64,000 nt of DNA from Phytophthora sp. 'mugwort' (taxonomy: Eukaryota; Oomycota; Peronosporomycetes; Peronosporales; Peronosporaceae). Every line of letters starts with the position of its first letter. The first letter of the stretch is position 1. Under the pieces are notes generated by a model. The model did not search any database. It saw only the letters and a list, made by a program, of their open reading frames with translations, and was not told the origin of the DNA. The position numbers and the translations under genes are program-made. The stretch is from contig JAUCEF010000016.1 in NCBI GenBank assembly GCA_033558025.1, positions 3,720,001-3,784,000 on the forward strand, read 5' to 3'. Shown here piece after piece: positions 1 to 12,983 of the stretch.

Positions 1-1530
1 ACCACATCTCCTTCGAAGCATCCCAGTTATCGCAAAAGTATTCCCAAAAGGACGTGTTCCCGTGTCCACAACGAACTTTTTCAGTACTCCAAGGTTTTCG
101 TTGTAGACAGTCTCCAAGTTCGCATGGATGAGATTGGCAAAGAGGTGGCGCATCGACTCGTAATCACTACACGTAATGACCAAACCGCGAGTCCTGGACA
201 ACCGTCCTGAGGTACTTGAGCACATGAACATGGCACAACAGAACCGTTGCATTTGGAGAATCATCTCATATCACCGCAATCTCGTTCATGTCCTTGTCTA
301 CCATGACAACTTGAATGGCTTGCCATCCCAGGTTCACACTTTGAGGTGATCCAGGGCCCTTCGCATGTGCCAATCCGAGTTTGTTTCGATGACAGAATGC
401 TGTACGAACTGTCCGTACCCGAATGCATCCATGACCATGATGCTGCAAAGTTGTTAGTCGTACCTGACGACAACGGTGAATAGAAATCAGAGTTAGTAGG
501 TGCAGTATTTGATCCTGGTTGCTACCCTGGGTAATGTCCATGCTGCTGCCACGGAAATCAATCTGGGTATCACGCTGGTGATCACCATGACTGTTACCCT
601 GGTGATCAACCTGGTGTCAACTGGCGATCAACCTGGTAGATTCCCTGGTATTCAACCTGGTTGGTAACCTCCGTTCAGGTACTGCAAACGATAGATACGC
701 ATTACTTACCGATTTGTCTTGTGAGTACAGTCAACCAAGACGATCTCCAGAAAACGGGCATATAGCCGACGTATATGACAAGTGGTCAATGAGATAGCAC
801 CGGTCTCTCCAGTTGACGTTTCATCCGCACTTGGGACGTTTCCTGGGTCCTCATCTTGGAAATCCATTAAAGATTCAGCAACGGCCGAGTCATCGTCAGC
901 TTCTCCGCGAAGCTCCGCGCGAAACTTGGCCATCAAATTTCCGACGTCACGCCTAGTCACCTTGTAAGTGGAGTGATCTCGAATGTATTCATAGATCCTC
1001 AAGCTCCCCCCCCCGCCGCTCGAATTATCAAACGCAGGTCATCGACAATTGGCTCGCCCATAGGAACCTGACGGTGTGGGAGTAGTTATCAAACACGGCT
1101 CTCGACAACTTGTGACTGTGAGTGTAAAGAGGATGAAGAATTTCTACCTCCCACGACCCCTTCAGATACGCGCGCTCTGCAGTGAAGCGGAAGGGACACC
1201 CAGTTCCGCGAAGTCTATTTGCTGAGGGCGGACGCTTTTTCCGCGGATACGATCGGGCCAACCATGAGTGCAGATATAGCGCCGTCGCCACTATCCGGAA
1301 GTTATCGGACAGATCGACCATCCTTCGCTCGCTTGGACCCTCGCAGCTGCTTATTCCTCTTCGCAATGCTTTCAACCCCCCTCACGACTAGTTGTGAGTT
1401 CGTGTCTTCGCAGTATTCGGCGCGGTAGTCCTCCCACGCATTCCAGCTTGCGTGGAACCGACGGAGCTCCTTCCCTTCAAACGTTCCTTCGCTGTCCACA
1501 CCAGCCACGTCGTCATTGTCGCTGCCCGAG
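1..1530 (-). pseudogene. MULE (Mutator-like) transposase relic, MULE-A, truncated at window edge
   Basis: Degenerate Mutator-like transposase read right to left. From about 1500 down to 1030 lies the N-terminal DNA-binding-like part (LRRFHASWNAWEDYRAEY, later RGTGCPFRFTA and KGSWEVE). At 1002-706 follow IYEYIRDHSTYKVTRRDVGNL and a segment ending in VDCTHKTNR, the usual lead into the DDE core. After an intron at 464-709 the core resumes with a VDKDMNEI motif near 270-300 and FWEYF..NWDASKEMW at the left edge. Stops and frameshifts break every frame, so I see no active transposase. It parallels MULE-B at 21.5-25.0 kb in motif order and intron position. The C-terminal SWIM region lies outside the window. 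The family call is confident; the exact ends are not. Confidence 0.75.
464..709 (-). repeat. Intron of MULE-A filled with a degenerate minisatellite
   Basis: On the minus strand the coding segment ending THKTNR breaks at CG|GTAAGT (position 709), and coding resemblance resumes after TTGTCGTCAG at 464. The 246-nt intron contains repeated CCAGGTTGATCACCAGGGT-like words, about seven imperfect copies between 545 and 665. MULE-B has an intron at the same residue and phase with a different repeat unit. Confidence 0.6.
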
Positions 1531-1571
1531 AAGACACGTCCTCGTCGCTGATGTCCCGAGCGGACTGAGTG

Positions 1572-1790
1572 GCCATTTGAGTGAGGTCTAAGAGCTGTAG
1601 ACGTAGTCTAGCTCTCAGTCGTAAAGCTTGCCTGCAAAATCAAAGAGCTTCAACCAACCCAGAAATTGTGTTTTTCTACTGTTATACTTCCACCACTAAG
1701 CGTTCCTAACTTCAAGCTACCCAAACAAGACTGTACTCGTAACAGCCCGCAGATAGCCGATCCACTGCAGACGGAGGACAGCTCGAAGAA
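1572..1790 (+). repeat. Gypsy-D-type LTR fragment
   Basis: Aligns over roughly 200 bases with 59795-60000. Shared words include GTAGTCTAGCTCTCAGTCG, AGAGCTTCA.CCAACC, TTGTGTTTTTCTACT and GTTCCTAACTTCAAGC. At 59.8 kb the same sequence is followed by a primer-binding-like site and gag, so the copy here is a solo or truncated LTR lying against the MULE-A relic. No target duplication was recognised. Confidence 0.7.
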
Positions 1791-1797
1791 AACAAAT

Positions 1798-1850
1798 AGA
1801 ATATATCAAATATACATATTATATCAAATATACATATTTGATATATTGTT
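1798..1850. repeat. AT-rich direct and inverted repeat
   Basis: Two direct copies of an ATATCAAATATACATATT-like 18-mer, followed by a partial inverted copy (TTTGATATATTG). Lies just after the LTR fragment. Confidence 0.7.
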
Positions 1851-3415
1851 TTCGCCGAAAGAATTGCCTGCTGAGTATTAATTTTAGAATAGCTGGAGCA
1901 GAGTTGCAGTCGCACTTCGACCGAAAGCTATTGCGATCTGTTCCCCACTCCTCGTTTAATTAAGCATACACATCGTGATTGCATGGTGTTCGTCGTTCAA
2001 CGCCGTTCGGCAAACGTCGAGAAAACTAAACGATGTGACGGGTGGCATGCGGAGAGCCGCTTCATATTCAACTTCAAAAGATACGATGGTTTTTTTAAGA
2101 GGTAAGAGAACGCGTTCTGAGCTCATATTTTGCGTGTTTCTTATTGTTTATCGAGAAACAGTACGGTGTACATTATCGGATTCTGCATTCGCGGATTCAC
2201 AGTTTTCGGACACCGTGCGCGGGTGCTCTGAATCCTGAATCTCTTTCTGTCTTTAAGGAGAGACGTCACCAAGCCGCCATCATCGTTACCATCTGGCATG
2301 CACAGTGGCCATCGCTGGGGCCACCGCGGGGTGGGGAGTGGGGGGCTATCTTGGATCGGCGGGAGTCAACACATCCACCTTCCCATCTCAAACTTTCAAG
2401 AAAGCTCTATACTCTACGCGGACACGCTTGCTTGAGACACATCTGAGCTATGCCAAATCTTCAGCCCTACTTCTGTACAAGGCTGCATATGCGTCGGCTC
2501 GCAAACCGCGATGAAATACCAAGAACGAGGCGACTAGCGCTTACTATGATATACTTGGATCCAGTCAGCAGCATGAACGCAATAATAATGGAGATACCTC
2601 ACACGCGAGCGGATACTTACATCAATGAGACGCTAGATATCCTTGCTAAAATGGCTACTTCATATGTGCCCACAGGGTAAGAATTGTATTGAAGATACTG
2701 GATACAAGCAAAATGATGCACCGGTATAACCATCGACACTCGCGAACTCATATTGCGGCGAAAGCGCCTTTGGGTGCATCAAGAACCGATTTCAGGTACC
2801 CCTTCGCAAAACTGAGCAGCAAACGAAGGATCATATTTTCAAAGCGATTGCTTCGTGAGCGGTTTTTCTCCATCAGTTCTTAACTATTCTGCAAGAGAAG
2901 CATCGCGTGCAAAGGGTTGTCCCCCTATTGCTTTTGTGGCTGACAATAGTACCAATGATACGATTGATACGGAAACGGCAATATCACATGTAATCGGAGA
3001 AGCTAAAGGAGACGATATAGCAGCGCAATGTTTATGGAATACATGTAGCCGATGTGCTTCTACAACTCTCTGCTGGTACCTCAGCAAATGCAATTTGCTG
3101 CTCTTGAATACGATGGTTTCGGCGTGCTGAACAGTCAAAATACTGAAAAGAAAACCAATCTTATCATTATGTCAGAGCTGGAAGTCATCGGTGCAGCTAT
3201 AGCTTGCATGCCACTCTGCACTACCGTCGCTTGCCATCGATGTCGTAAATCAATGGAGCATCAGAATGTCTTGAGTTCAGCTTGCTATTCCACTGCGGGA
3301 CACCAACCCGATATATTCGTCAGGATTCCCCTACTTAAATTGGTATTTCATATTGTCGCGAGTCGCCCTGGATGGTTGACCCGTCATCGCTGTATGAGAG
3401 CGGTTCTTGAAGGGA
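1850..3415. other. Unassigned 1.6 kb, no convincing gene
   Basis: Only short, mutually overlapping open frames occur. The longest, on the plus strand at 3052-3441, runs into the LTR at 3416 and shows no domain I recognise. I saw no RxLR or LFLAK effector motif and no RNA gene. Probably old transposon debris. Confidence 0.4.
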
Positions 3416-3902
3416 TGCATAACGCTACCCAACCAAGCTAAATGTAAAAAAAAAAGACTCAACTAATTGTAATCCGGCCAAATGCACGGCTGATATACAA
3501 ACCTGGGCGGCAGGAGCGGTCCCTTATCCTCCTCACGACATATTCGCACGCGCACGCTACCACGGTCTCGACCAGACCTCCGCCCGACGCCCCTCCTGAC
3601 GCCGGTTCGACCCAACCTAATTTCCGATACTCCAACATACTATGAGTCATAGTCGAATGCATCCGCCGTTCCGTAGCTTCTAGCTCCCTGATCTTCCTGG
3701 TGTGTTCTGCCCCTCCAGATCCGCGAATGACAACTGTCATTCAGCCGCCTGAATACGCCAGCGTCGCGTTTCAGAGCCCCCCCCCTAATCGGATCGTGAA
3801 AGTGCAATATGCGACCTGGCGCCGAGTCCATCCTCATACAGTTGCGCCTCCAGAAGTTGCTCGCTCATTGGACTTGCCGATAAATAGTTTGAACAGTATC
3901 CA
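3416..3902 (-). repeat. Gypsy-A 3' LTR
   Basis: Begins TGCATAACGCTACCCAACC. Matches the copy at 12136 through CAAACCTGGGCGGCAG, TCCTGACGCCGG, GGATCGTGAAAGTGCAA and CAGTTGCGCCTCCAGAAGT. Ends near TATCCA. Confidence 0.75.
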
Positions 3903-6131
3903 AGACGGCCCCCACCCCACTCGCCCCCCCCCCCCCCCCCCCGACTTAACCTTGCGTCCTCGCCTGCCGCGATCGGCAAGCACCCTCTGATGCAGCGCCG
4001 AAGGTTTCTGTGCAGCCTGCGAGCGAGCCAGCAGCTCACGCACAGGCTGCCGAGGAACTTGGGTAGCTTAGTCACGGCCGTCCATAAGGCAATAAGTCCC
4101 ACTCAGACGGCCGGTCTGTTCTCGTGACTCCATATCTTGAAGCCAAGCCGCATATCCGTCCTGGTCCATCTTCCGCGGCGTCCGTCCCCTCGAAGCCGCA
4201 TCATACCAACATCGGCCACTTCTGAAGACGCCTAGTAGGACTATGGTGCCACCCCCACGACCGCTTCCAACCAAAAGACCTTGCCCTTGTAGACTTCGAT
4301 GCCACCCGGACCCGTGTAATAGTAGTTAGCGACTAGCACTACCACTACCACGCCAGGATATCCTCGATAGGCCCGCTCTACCGTTTCGTATGCGTACCAT
4401 AAAACGTACAACACTCCGTACACATCCAACGACACCATTACCCCATCACACTCGCATCGACGTACGTTCTGTGGACCGTTCAATGGAACTTAAACTTTAG
4501 TCTTGGCAATAGAAAATGGTCAAGAGCCATCCGTACGTTAAGGATTTCGGCACACCAGTAAGCATGGAACGTCAATCCACTTGCGCAGGAGACACCCCAA
4601 GCCAGTTATATGCTCACGTCTCGCTTACAGGACCACCATGAGCGTACCCCACAGAGCTTCGTACATCTTTCGCCATCGATCGTCACGAGGAAGGTCGCGA
4701 ACAGTCGGCCCTTGGCCAAAGCGACCGTAGCGGCGAACGTAAATCCTCGTGAGTCCCAACCCGTACAACCAAGAACTCAAGGACGGAGGACAAGTATACA
4801 TACTTTGGAGCGACTGCTTGATTACCCGATCGAGGGCCCCCCAGTGGTCGAAAGAAGCTCGTTCCAATGCTTCTCGCCGACGGCCCAGCCAAAACCCGAC
4901 GCGAACGACACGCGAACACAACACCATAGTGCTACTTTCGCTACAAACTGTATGATCGCGCACCACGCAAAACGGGATTCAACCTGCAACCACGGCTAGA
5001 CTTGCGCTAAGAGGTCGTCCCCTGCTCGTCATAATCAGTCGCTTCTCGTGTTAGCGACGTTCCCCATCTCGCTAGTACAGATGTTTCCGGGTCCCTGGTC
5101 CGCAACCGCCCCATCCCCACCTTTCCCATCAATTCGTCCATGCCATCGAAAATTTAAGACCACACATTTGGAGACGGGTAACGGTCAGGCCCAAGCTCAT
5201 CCGTAGCTACCATAGAAATATGTGAGGGGGGCTATCCTCCAACGCTGAGGCGTTGGAACTGCCCTTTTCATTTTCACCTCTAGCTCCAATGTTGTCCTGC
5301 TATTCACCATGATTAAGTCCGCGTCGCTGCAGACGGTCAAATCCGACGCCCTCGTCGGCCGACTTCGCGCGTTCATCGACAGCTCGAACCATGACGACCA
5401 CGCGGACGCCCATCTTCTCGTCCAAATCGCATAGTGGTCCCGCATGCGACCACTCATCTCGAATAGCTAGACGCCGGCCGGGCACCAGGCTCTCGGCAAC
5501 CCAGCCATCCATTACTACACCTACTTACCCCCTGGCGCTTTCTCATGCTATTTGGCGGGTCTTCTTTGACTGGGCGCTCTACGTTCCTAACCTTAAACTG
5601 CAAATAAAGCGTTTCATCGCCCATCGAGCTAGTTTAGCATTGCCAACCTTTGATAATCCGTGTACAGTCAAATTTAAGCTTGTTCAAGTAGCAACGGAAT
5701 CTTCGCGTCGCCTGCACGACACCCCATCATTCGATTTCAGAGATACCGTCCTGCTTATTCGTCCAGTCCATCTGTGAGATGGTCAGCGGTTTGCTGGCAT
5801 ATGCCACCAAATAATTGCAATCGTATACTTCCCTGCACTAGCCAATCTCCGACCGCGCAACGAAAGGAATCAACGAACGGTTGGAAGCGTCTTTTGATGC
5901 TCGAATAGACAAATTCGGGGTTTCATAATTACACGCTTAGCTGACAGAAGCCAGCCTCACTGTTTTCCGAACACACAGAAGGGGCGTCCTTAACCTTTAG
6001 CCGTTCCAAAATCACCGGTATCAAAGCGTACGTTGTTATATACCGTCGAAAGTAGCTGGTGAGTCGCAAGAGCGACCGTAGCCCATACCAGTCTCGTGGT
6101 CGCTCCACATTTCACTACTGCTTTTACCTTA

Positions 6132-6807
6132 TCAGGACTTAACATGATTCCGAAGGGCGTCACAATGTACCCCAGGAAAGCAAACTGACACCGTCCTTAT
6201 GACACTCTTCATCTTCAGCTTGATCCCTGCTTGCTGCAGTCGTGTAAACGCTTTGCGTACACGCACCAACTGCGACGGAAAATCATTGCTGAAGATGCTG
6301 CAGTCATGCTGATACATTAACCAGATAAGCCACTTCCAGTTGCCAAACACGGTATCCATCAGGCCTCAAACGCAAGAACCGCGTTACAGAGACCGAACGC
6401 CATCGCCATCCATTCATAAAGATAATGTACTTACAGATGAAAGCCGTCTTGTTTCGCACTGTCCTGGCGCATCGGGACGTCCCAGTACCAGGACGCAATA
6501 TACTATGGTCGAGAATAACTGAACGTTCTCTAAGATATCGAGCCTGTCAACGATCAAGGGAATAGGATAGCATCCGTCACGGTCGCCGCGTCCAACTCCT
6601 ATAGTCTATGCAGAATCGTATCCCTCCATTCAGTTTCCGTATCATGAGCGCCGAACCATCCCATGGACTGTCCGAGGGACGGGTCAACCCCAGCTCCAGA
6701 AACTGGTCGATCTCGGACTCCATCACTTCGCCTTCCACAAGTGAGATACGGTCGGTTGTTGTTTTGATCGGCGGTTTGTATCCCATGACGATCTTAAAGT
6801 CCAGCAA
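6132..6807 (-). pseudogene. Gypsy-A reverse transcriptase relic
   Basis: Minus-strand pieces of a Ty3/Gypsy reverse transcriptase. At 6807-6577 are EGEVMESEIDQFLELGLTRPS, then GGIRFCIDYR, the conserved N-terminal palm. At 6359-6132 are IFSNDFPSQLVRVRKAF and LQQAGIKLKMK, which normally follow the catalytic YxDD box. The box itself has decayed (MYQHDCSIFS), so an essential aspartate pair is missing. About 220 bases between the two pieces do not read as the expected RT middle. Confidence 0.75.
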
Positions 6808-9599
6808 TCCGTCCGTCCCGGCCTTTTCGACGAGTCCATAAACATCTTCTTTAACTGGTCCAACCCCGCCTACTGTTCTGTGGATATCTTCGAGTCTGAA
6901 AGACCGTTGCCCACCGCCTCCCTCGTCCAGCGGGATTCAGGCTTGGAAGCCTTTACGCATTCTTCGGCCTTCTGCCCTCGATCCTCCGCGTCCGAGACCG
7001 CACCTCCAGGACTCATCGCTTCGCGGTAACAGCGTTATCCGTCAACCCTTCGTCACTCTACGCCTATTCGAAGCAGAACGCGAACTCGGGCTACAACGTA
7101 CCTTTCCGGATCCAATATGCATCCGTCGATACATTGCACAGCACGTCAAGGCCTGCCCTTCGCAGCCGTACACAACGAACGTGCCACACACAGCGCAGCG
7201 GTAATCCGAGCGATACTTCGGCTATAGCTGTTGCCTTATCCGCGATGGCACCGACGATATTGGCCGCAACCAACGCTTGTCCGCAAGGCGGAAGACGAAC
7301 GGCGGTCGGTTCCGTAAATACGGATCTGTCTTGCACCATAGTGACCCCGAGCGGTAATATATCACTTGCGAGTCGACTTTCGTTCAGCCAATGACCGCTC
7401 CAGAAGCATCAAGCACGCCAACGCCTAAGTCAATGTTCAGATGTAAGCGATCGGCCACTAATGGATGCATAGAGACCCCCATGGTCCCTAGTCGTTAATG
7501 TAGACGAATCCAACCACTTATTCGCAAGCCATGCTTTGACAAACCCCTCCCTTGACCTCCATACAGTTCTAGCCGCTCAGTAGCCCACCCCAAGCGCTTC
7601 AACACCTGCCGATCGACCAAACCCAACGTAGCCCTGCATCCATGAGCATTTGTGACTGAAAACACTAGATGTAGCCTCCGGAGATAGTATCAAAGGTCCC
7701 GACGACACAGACCACGCGTCGACCGCCTTCAACAAAACGTGGCACATCCTCGGCATCACATACGTCGGAACCGTCCAGCTGATTGACCGTAACTACCCCC
7801 CACTAATCCCGGTCTTGTTGTCCGTTCCGATCCGGACCAATTATAATCAATAGTGTGTGCATAATGCGAAGCGTCCCCTTCGTACTCCGGTCGTAACTCG
7901 AAATCACCCAACGCTTCAGAGCATTCGTTGTTCAGTAACGACCAATCATACAGGACCACTTTCGGGCTTGTCGTCGGCGATGACGTCTAACACTCGGCGT
8001 CATAGTTCACCTCGTCCAATCGCACAGTTTCGCCAGATATCAACCACATTCTCGGCGTAATGGTCAACGACGCACTCCACCAGGCGTTCTTAGTAGGACC
8101 CCATAACCCGCGAACGTTCACTACGTTGTCCGCATGCAGCTAAAACACTTTGAATCCAATTCGGACGCCTTATCGCAAGTCTGGAACACCAGTCGTCGCC
8201 GCGTCGTCCGCAGGCGAACGACTCATACTGTTGACACATCGTAAGTCAACATTAACCTCTTTCAGCATCCAAAACATAGACGGCACAACCACGAGCCTTA
8301 CCGGTTTGGGCGGCTTCTCCTTAGAGCCATAGGACTTTGATCTCGCGGTGTCTTTTTCCAGAGAAGCGGCAATCCCTTCGTCGACTTCGGTCGCACCACC
8401 GACATTCTGGAAGATTGTATCTTCGAGACTCAAACTGTCCTCGGTCACCATAAGATCAGCACTATTCGGCCCAGGATCATCTTCGTCCACCACCTTGGAA
8501 GCCGCAACAGGACTCGTCGAAGCCTTGACAACGCCTTCTGGATTCTCCACCACACAGGGTACGGGCTTATTGAAATCACGATTCGCTCTCTAATCTTCCT
8601 CAAAGCTTTCTAGTATGTCTCAAAATCACTTCTGCCAATACTCCGGCGAAGCAAAACCTTTAGCGGACGTTTCCCATGTCCGTCACACTACATCCGCCGA
8701 AATACCAAAAAAGAGCGACATGTCCTCCATGGACGTCTCATAGCCCTTTCTCACATTTCTCAGCATAGTCTCACCAGACAAAATAGCGGCTTCTTGACCA
8801 GGAGGGCACCGTTGTATTGCTTCCAGTTCTTCATTCGTGAACAAACGACAGAGTAACGCGAAGTCCACGCATCTCTTTCTAGAGACCGTCCGGCAGGCTC
8901 CGTACGAACTTAGTTACGGCCTCGACGAAAATAGCACTTGTTTACGTCTTCACGCGCCACTTCACATGACCGCTCAGCCGGTTCAAAGGCCGACAGTGGC
9001 ACCTCTAGCCACTCCAAAAAACCGTGTCGCCGATATCAAACGTTTTCTCTCATTAATAGCAAGCGCAAACCGTGCATGCCATAGCCGCGTCGTCCTTCAC
9101 AGATCTGTCGACGTTTGGACGTTCTTCCACCAGCTCGTCATCCACCAGCGCATCGTCAACCTCGCTGCTGCCATCAACCACTCCTTTGATCATATTAATG
9201 ACGACTCCGCCCGCTTTCTCTAGCGCTAGCACGTCTGTCTCCAACCGACCAATACTCGTCTTGGTATCACCGAATACAGCCTCTTGATTCGCGTCCGCGT
9301 GTGCCACCTTAAGGTCATACCCTCTAACAGCCACCCCATTCTAGTAGGCTCTCTCTTCGAGCTCGACCCCCGCTTCATCGTACGCTTCCGCTTCGAGGGC
9401 AACAAACTCGTCATTCTCGTACACGTCCTCTTCGTTTGCTTTTTCATCGAGAATTTCCTCATCGTACGCTCCTTCAAGCGCTTCACAGTACATTCCTTCG
9501 TTTCCTTCCAACCTTCTCTTATTTGACAGCTGGGACGACTTCCTCAATCACGCGTTTAGCACCGTCGTCGACCGGTTCACCAGATGGGCTCGAGAAATG

Positions 9600-10800
9600 A
9601 GTGACCCCCTCCTCGCCTTCAACGCAAATTAATCATTGACGCAGAGCCGGCGGCATAGTACCCCCTCGAGGGCATCCTCGTTTCTTTCGGCACCAATTCT
9701 CGCCACGCTAACATCGTATGCAGTTCATAACCATGGACCCAGTCAGTATCATTGAAAGAAGCATCCAAGGGGCTGACGGAGGCCGGTCCGTTCGACGCTC
9801 TTCCGTGCTGATTAGCGGTGGGCCTTTTATACTCACGTAGGATGTGACCCATCTGACTACAATGCCGACATTTGATCGTCTGATAGCCTGTATGTAACGC
9901 GACTTTGACACTGTAGCTGCAACGACCACACACCAGAATTCCTTATTGCTTACGCGGATCAACCATCATCCACATACCACGGAAGAACCGTCAGCTTCCT
10001 TGTTTTCCGGGGCGTTTCAGAACTGTGGTATCTCATTGGACATGGTAGCTATTATAGAGAAATGCGGCTCCGCAGCGAACTCGGACCCTGGTTACTGGTA
10101 TCGCACCATCTTTTGCTGACTCTTCGGTTGCTGTTGCATGAACGACTGAAGCTGCCACGTCAAGTCGTCGACCGAGGTCAGCACTGGCGTCTGTCCTACT
10201 TCGCAGAGGCCTCATCAGTGAGATCATGGTATTCCTCGACCGGTCGGTACACATCATTGAACATGAGCGAATCGCATTCTTCCGGTATAACACACGCCGG
10301 GCTTCTGTCAAGCGTCGCCAGCATCTTTTTGTTCCTTAACCCTCTACGGAACAACTCGTAAAACCAACTCGAGTTGGTATAGTTGAGAGAGTCGCACAGC
10401 TCCGAGAGTTGGTGGTTTCCCAATTATTCCACAGACTAACCCTCCTCATGCTTAGTGGTCTGCAACCGTTTCCCAAAGTTCATCGGTTGCCTGGTTGAGG
10501 AACTGGTTGTAAAACACTATCGTCAGCGTAACAAATGTCCGTATGGTCGCGTTCTGCACCACATCTCTGTTTCTCGCCCTTTGAGCTTCTGATGGAACAC
10601 TAACAAGCGTGACCGATCCAGGTATCCTTCCGTATGAGCTTCAAACAGCTCCCAGAAGTCACGAGGTTTTTTCAAAGTGGCAGTGTCCGAGTACAACATC
10701 GGTAATACCTTAGCCGCGTTCGGCACCACATTCGACAAACCAAATGCGTTCGGTAAGTACGTGAAACTCGTAGAAGGGCCGCCACTCGTAACACTCCTGG
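9600..10800 (-). pseudogene. Gypsy-A gag relic with zinc-knuckle remnant
   Basis: Minus strand. At 10738-10523 is a capsid-like stretch (KKPRDFWELFEAHTEGYLDR, then RLLVFHQKLKGRETEMW) typical of oomycete Gypsy gag. At 9933-9800 is a nucleocapsid remnant, CRHCSQMGHILREYKRP, in which the last cysteine of a CCHC knuckle has become tyrosine. Frames shift between the pieces. Confidence 0.65.
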
Positions 10801-12135
10801 ATGAAGAAGGTACGTGTTTCTACTGCTCACGTTTCGATCCTGAGTTCCCACGGGGAATACCACTCGCACAAGACCCCTTCACCCGGCTCGTTTACTACAC
10901 GGTCGCTTGACTTGCGTCTGGCAACCACCGAGGAACGGCCTGAACCGCCGACGCCGACTTCCGCGGACTAATAGCTTTGGGCGTCATTGCAATATACGAT
11001 TGTCGCGACAGATCGGCTACAGGCTTGGTAATACCGTACCCGCGAGGCGGATAGCCATCCCGATTCCGTCGAGCTCCCCAGCTTTAACCAAATGCGGCTT
11101 AGTCCGTCCGACACCTCTCCGACCCCGTATACGGCATGATGAGTCTTCTCGGGTCCGTCGACGGGCTGGCCCCTCCTGTCCATACTAAATGCCATACACA
11201 TCTCCATATCACTTCCAAAGCCGGGTCGGACAACTGTTCGGTCGCTCTGTACCCAAAACCTCCATTCATGGTTGTCCAGCTCAGGTCGGACCACCTTGAA
11301 ATCCTCGTGGATCATCGGCATCCCAACCAACCTCTCTCGTCATCGCTGGCTTTTCCATTGATGACCAGCTCGTCATCTACGGGAACGTTTTGCTCGGTGT
11401 CCTTGAACTCGTCTTCCTCTTCGTCGACACAGAGCTCTCCCATGAGCGTCTCATGGTAGTGTCCCACGGCCTGCGGAAGGCGACGCCCTCATCGACTCTT
11501 CAGTCTCACCAGGCCCGCTCACAGCTCCAACCGTCGACAGCAGTCGCTGCCCTTCTGAATGGTCGCACCTCTTGGCTCCCTCGTCTCGTAGTCGAACACC
11601 GTCTCCTGCTTGATTCCAGACGTCCGATTCGGGCAGTACATCTACGGTCCGTACTTCACCAACGCCTTGCTCGTCTTCCCGACGGTCGGGACCTCCGCCT
11701 TTCTTCCTCTTTAAACTGGCTCCTTCTCAGCCCTGACATCTCACGTCACGTCCTACAACTTCAGTTCATTATACTTGTCCAATTCGTCACCACGCCTCGG
11801 CTTCACGACACAGGATCCATGATCCGCTTCAGTGATCTCTACAATCTCTAAGCATCTCCGGCTCCTCAAGACCGTACTGTTCCCATGTGCCTTCTTGGGA
11901 ACCGAGCTTTCTCCTTTTACGCCTTGACGCAACCTCCAACGCTTTTCATAGCGCGGCATATAAACTGACGGCACGTTTACAACCCCAGAGCAACACACAA
12001 CTGTCTTGATCTCCAACTTAAGCCACTCCAAAACGAAGACGTACTCTGCTTCTCCACCACGTGTCGCGATTCACCCTGGATGGTGAGGCGGTCCGCACTG
12101 TATGGGATCGTTTTTTTCCCCGGAAAGTCAGCGGA

Positions 12136-12636
12136 TGAATAACGCTACACAACCAAGCCAAAAGCAATAGTGATTTACCTTGTTGTATTCCGGGCGAATT
12201 CACGACTGATAAACAAACCTGGGCGGCAGAGCGGCGCCGCCGCCGTTTTTTCTCGTCACGACATCTTCGCATACCCTCCAGAAGACGCACGCAAGCGCAA
12301 TGAACCACGGTTGCGACCTGACCTCCGTACGACGCTTCTCCTGACGCCGGCTCTTCCGTACCTAGGTTCCGACGCTCGAGCTTACCATGACATCCGTCCT
12401 TCCTTAGCCTCTTACTCCCGCAGCATCCTCCTGTGTTCGGCTACGCCAGATCCTGGAATCATATCGGTCCCTCGGCCGCCCGAATAATCCCGCGTCGCGT
12501 TTCAGCCCCCCCCCCCCCCAAATTGGATCGTGAAAGTGCAACATGCGACCGGGCGCCTAGTCTATCCTCATACAGTTGCGCCTCCAGAAGTCGATCGCTC
12601 ATTGCACTTCCCGAGGAGCGATTTGGACCGTGCCCA
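12136..12636 (-). repeat. Gypsy-A 5' LTR
   Basis: Begins TGAATAACGCTACACAACC and carries the same ordered word set as the copy at 3416. Ends near TGCCCA. Contains a 14-base C run (12506-12519) where the left copy has a shorter one. Confidence 0.75.
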
Positions 12637-12667
12637 CAAAAGGCGTGGTGTCCACCGCTTCCACTCA

Positions 12668-12744
12668 GGACAATGTCTCAGTTGGAAAATCGCCATGGTA
12701 AAGTCTCACCTTACCGTGGCAATTTCCCGACTGAGACATTGTCC
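12668..12744. repeat. Near-perfect 35-nt inverted repeat with 6-nt loop
   Basis: Left arm 12668-12703 starts GGACAATGTCTCAGT. Right arm 12710-12744 ends ACTGAGACATTGTCC. Only a few mismatches separate the arms. Lies just outside the Gypsy-A 5' LTR. Could be a foldback element or a hairpin RNA source; nothing in the sequence decides. Confidence 0.85.
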
Positions 12745-12983
12745 GACCCGGTGCAACTCATCCACTACCGCGAACTAAATCTCTGACGAAACCAGATGAG
12801 ATTGTCAGAATTTCAGAAGGATCTAACTCTAAGGTGACCGCGTACCAGGGAAAACACAGCGAGATTCCCGAACTGGAACTTGCCATCGAGATTGTCGCGG
12901 TCGACGTATTTGCGAATTAAACCATAGCGCTCATAAAAAAGTTTATCTCTAAAGAATTAAAAAGCGTTGCAAAGACTATATAG

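Larger units (their letters stand above)
3416..12636 (-). mobile_element. Gypsy-A LTR retrotransposon, decayed
   Basis: A 9.2-kb element in minus orientation, bounded by two related LTRs at 3416-3902 and 12136-12636. Inside, in minus-strand order, are gag pieces (about 10.8-9.6 kb), a poorly conserved protease region (9.5-7.0 kb), reverse transcriptase pieces (6807-6130) and eroded RNase H/integrase sequence (5.5-4.2 kb). The polypurine tract next to the 3' LTR is a 19-base G run on the minus strand (3924-3942 on plus). Every frame is interrupted and the LTRs have diverged with several indels, so this is an old insertion. I did not find a convincing target duplication. Confidence 0.75.

Noticed and set aside
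2305..3441. Plus-strand frames as small secreted or effector proteins
   Set aside because: No signal peptide followed by RxLR, LFLAK or Cys-rich pattern; frames overlap each other and run into an LTR.
11390..11851. 153-residue plus-strand frame as a gene
   Set aside because: Antisense to the 5' part of Gypsy-A; reads as a shadow with no motif.
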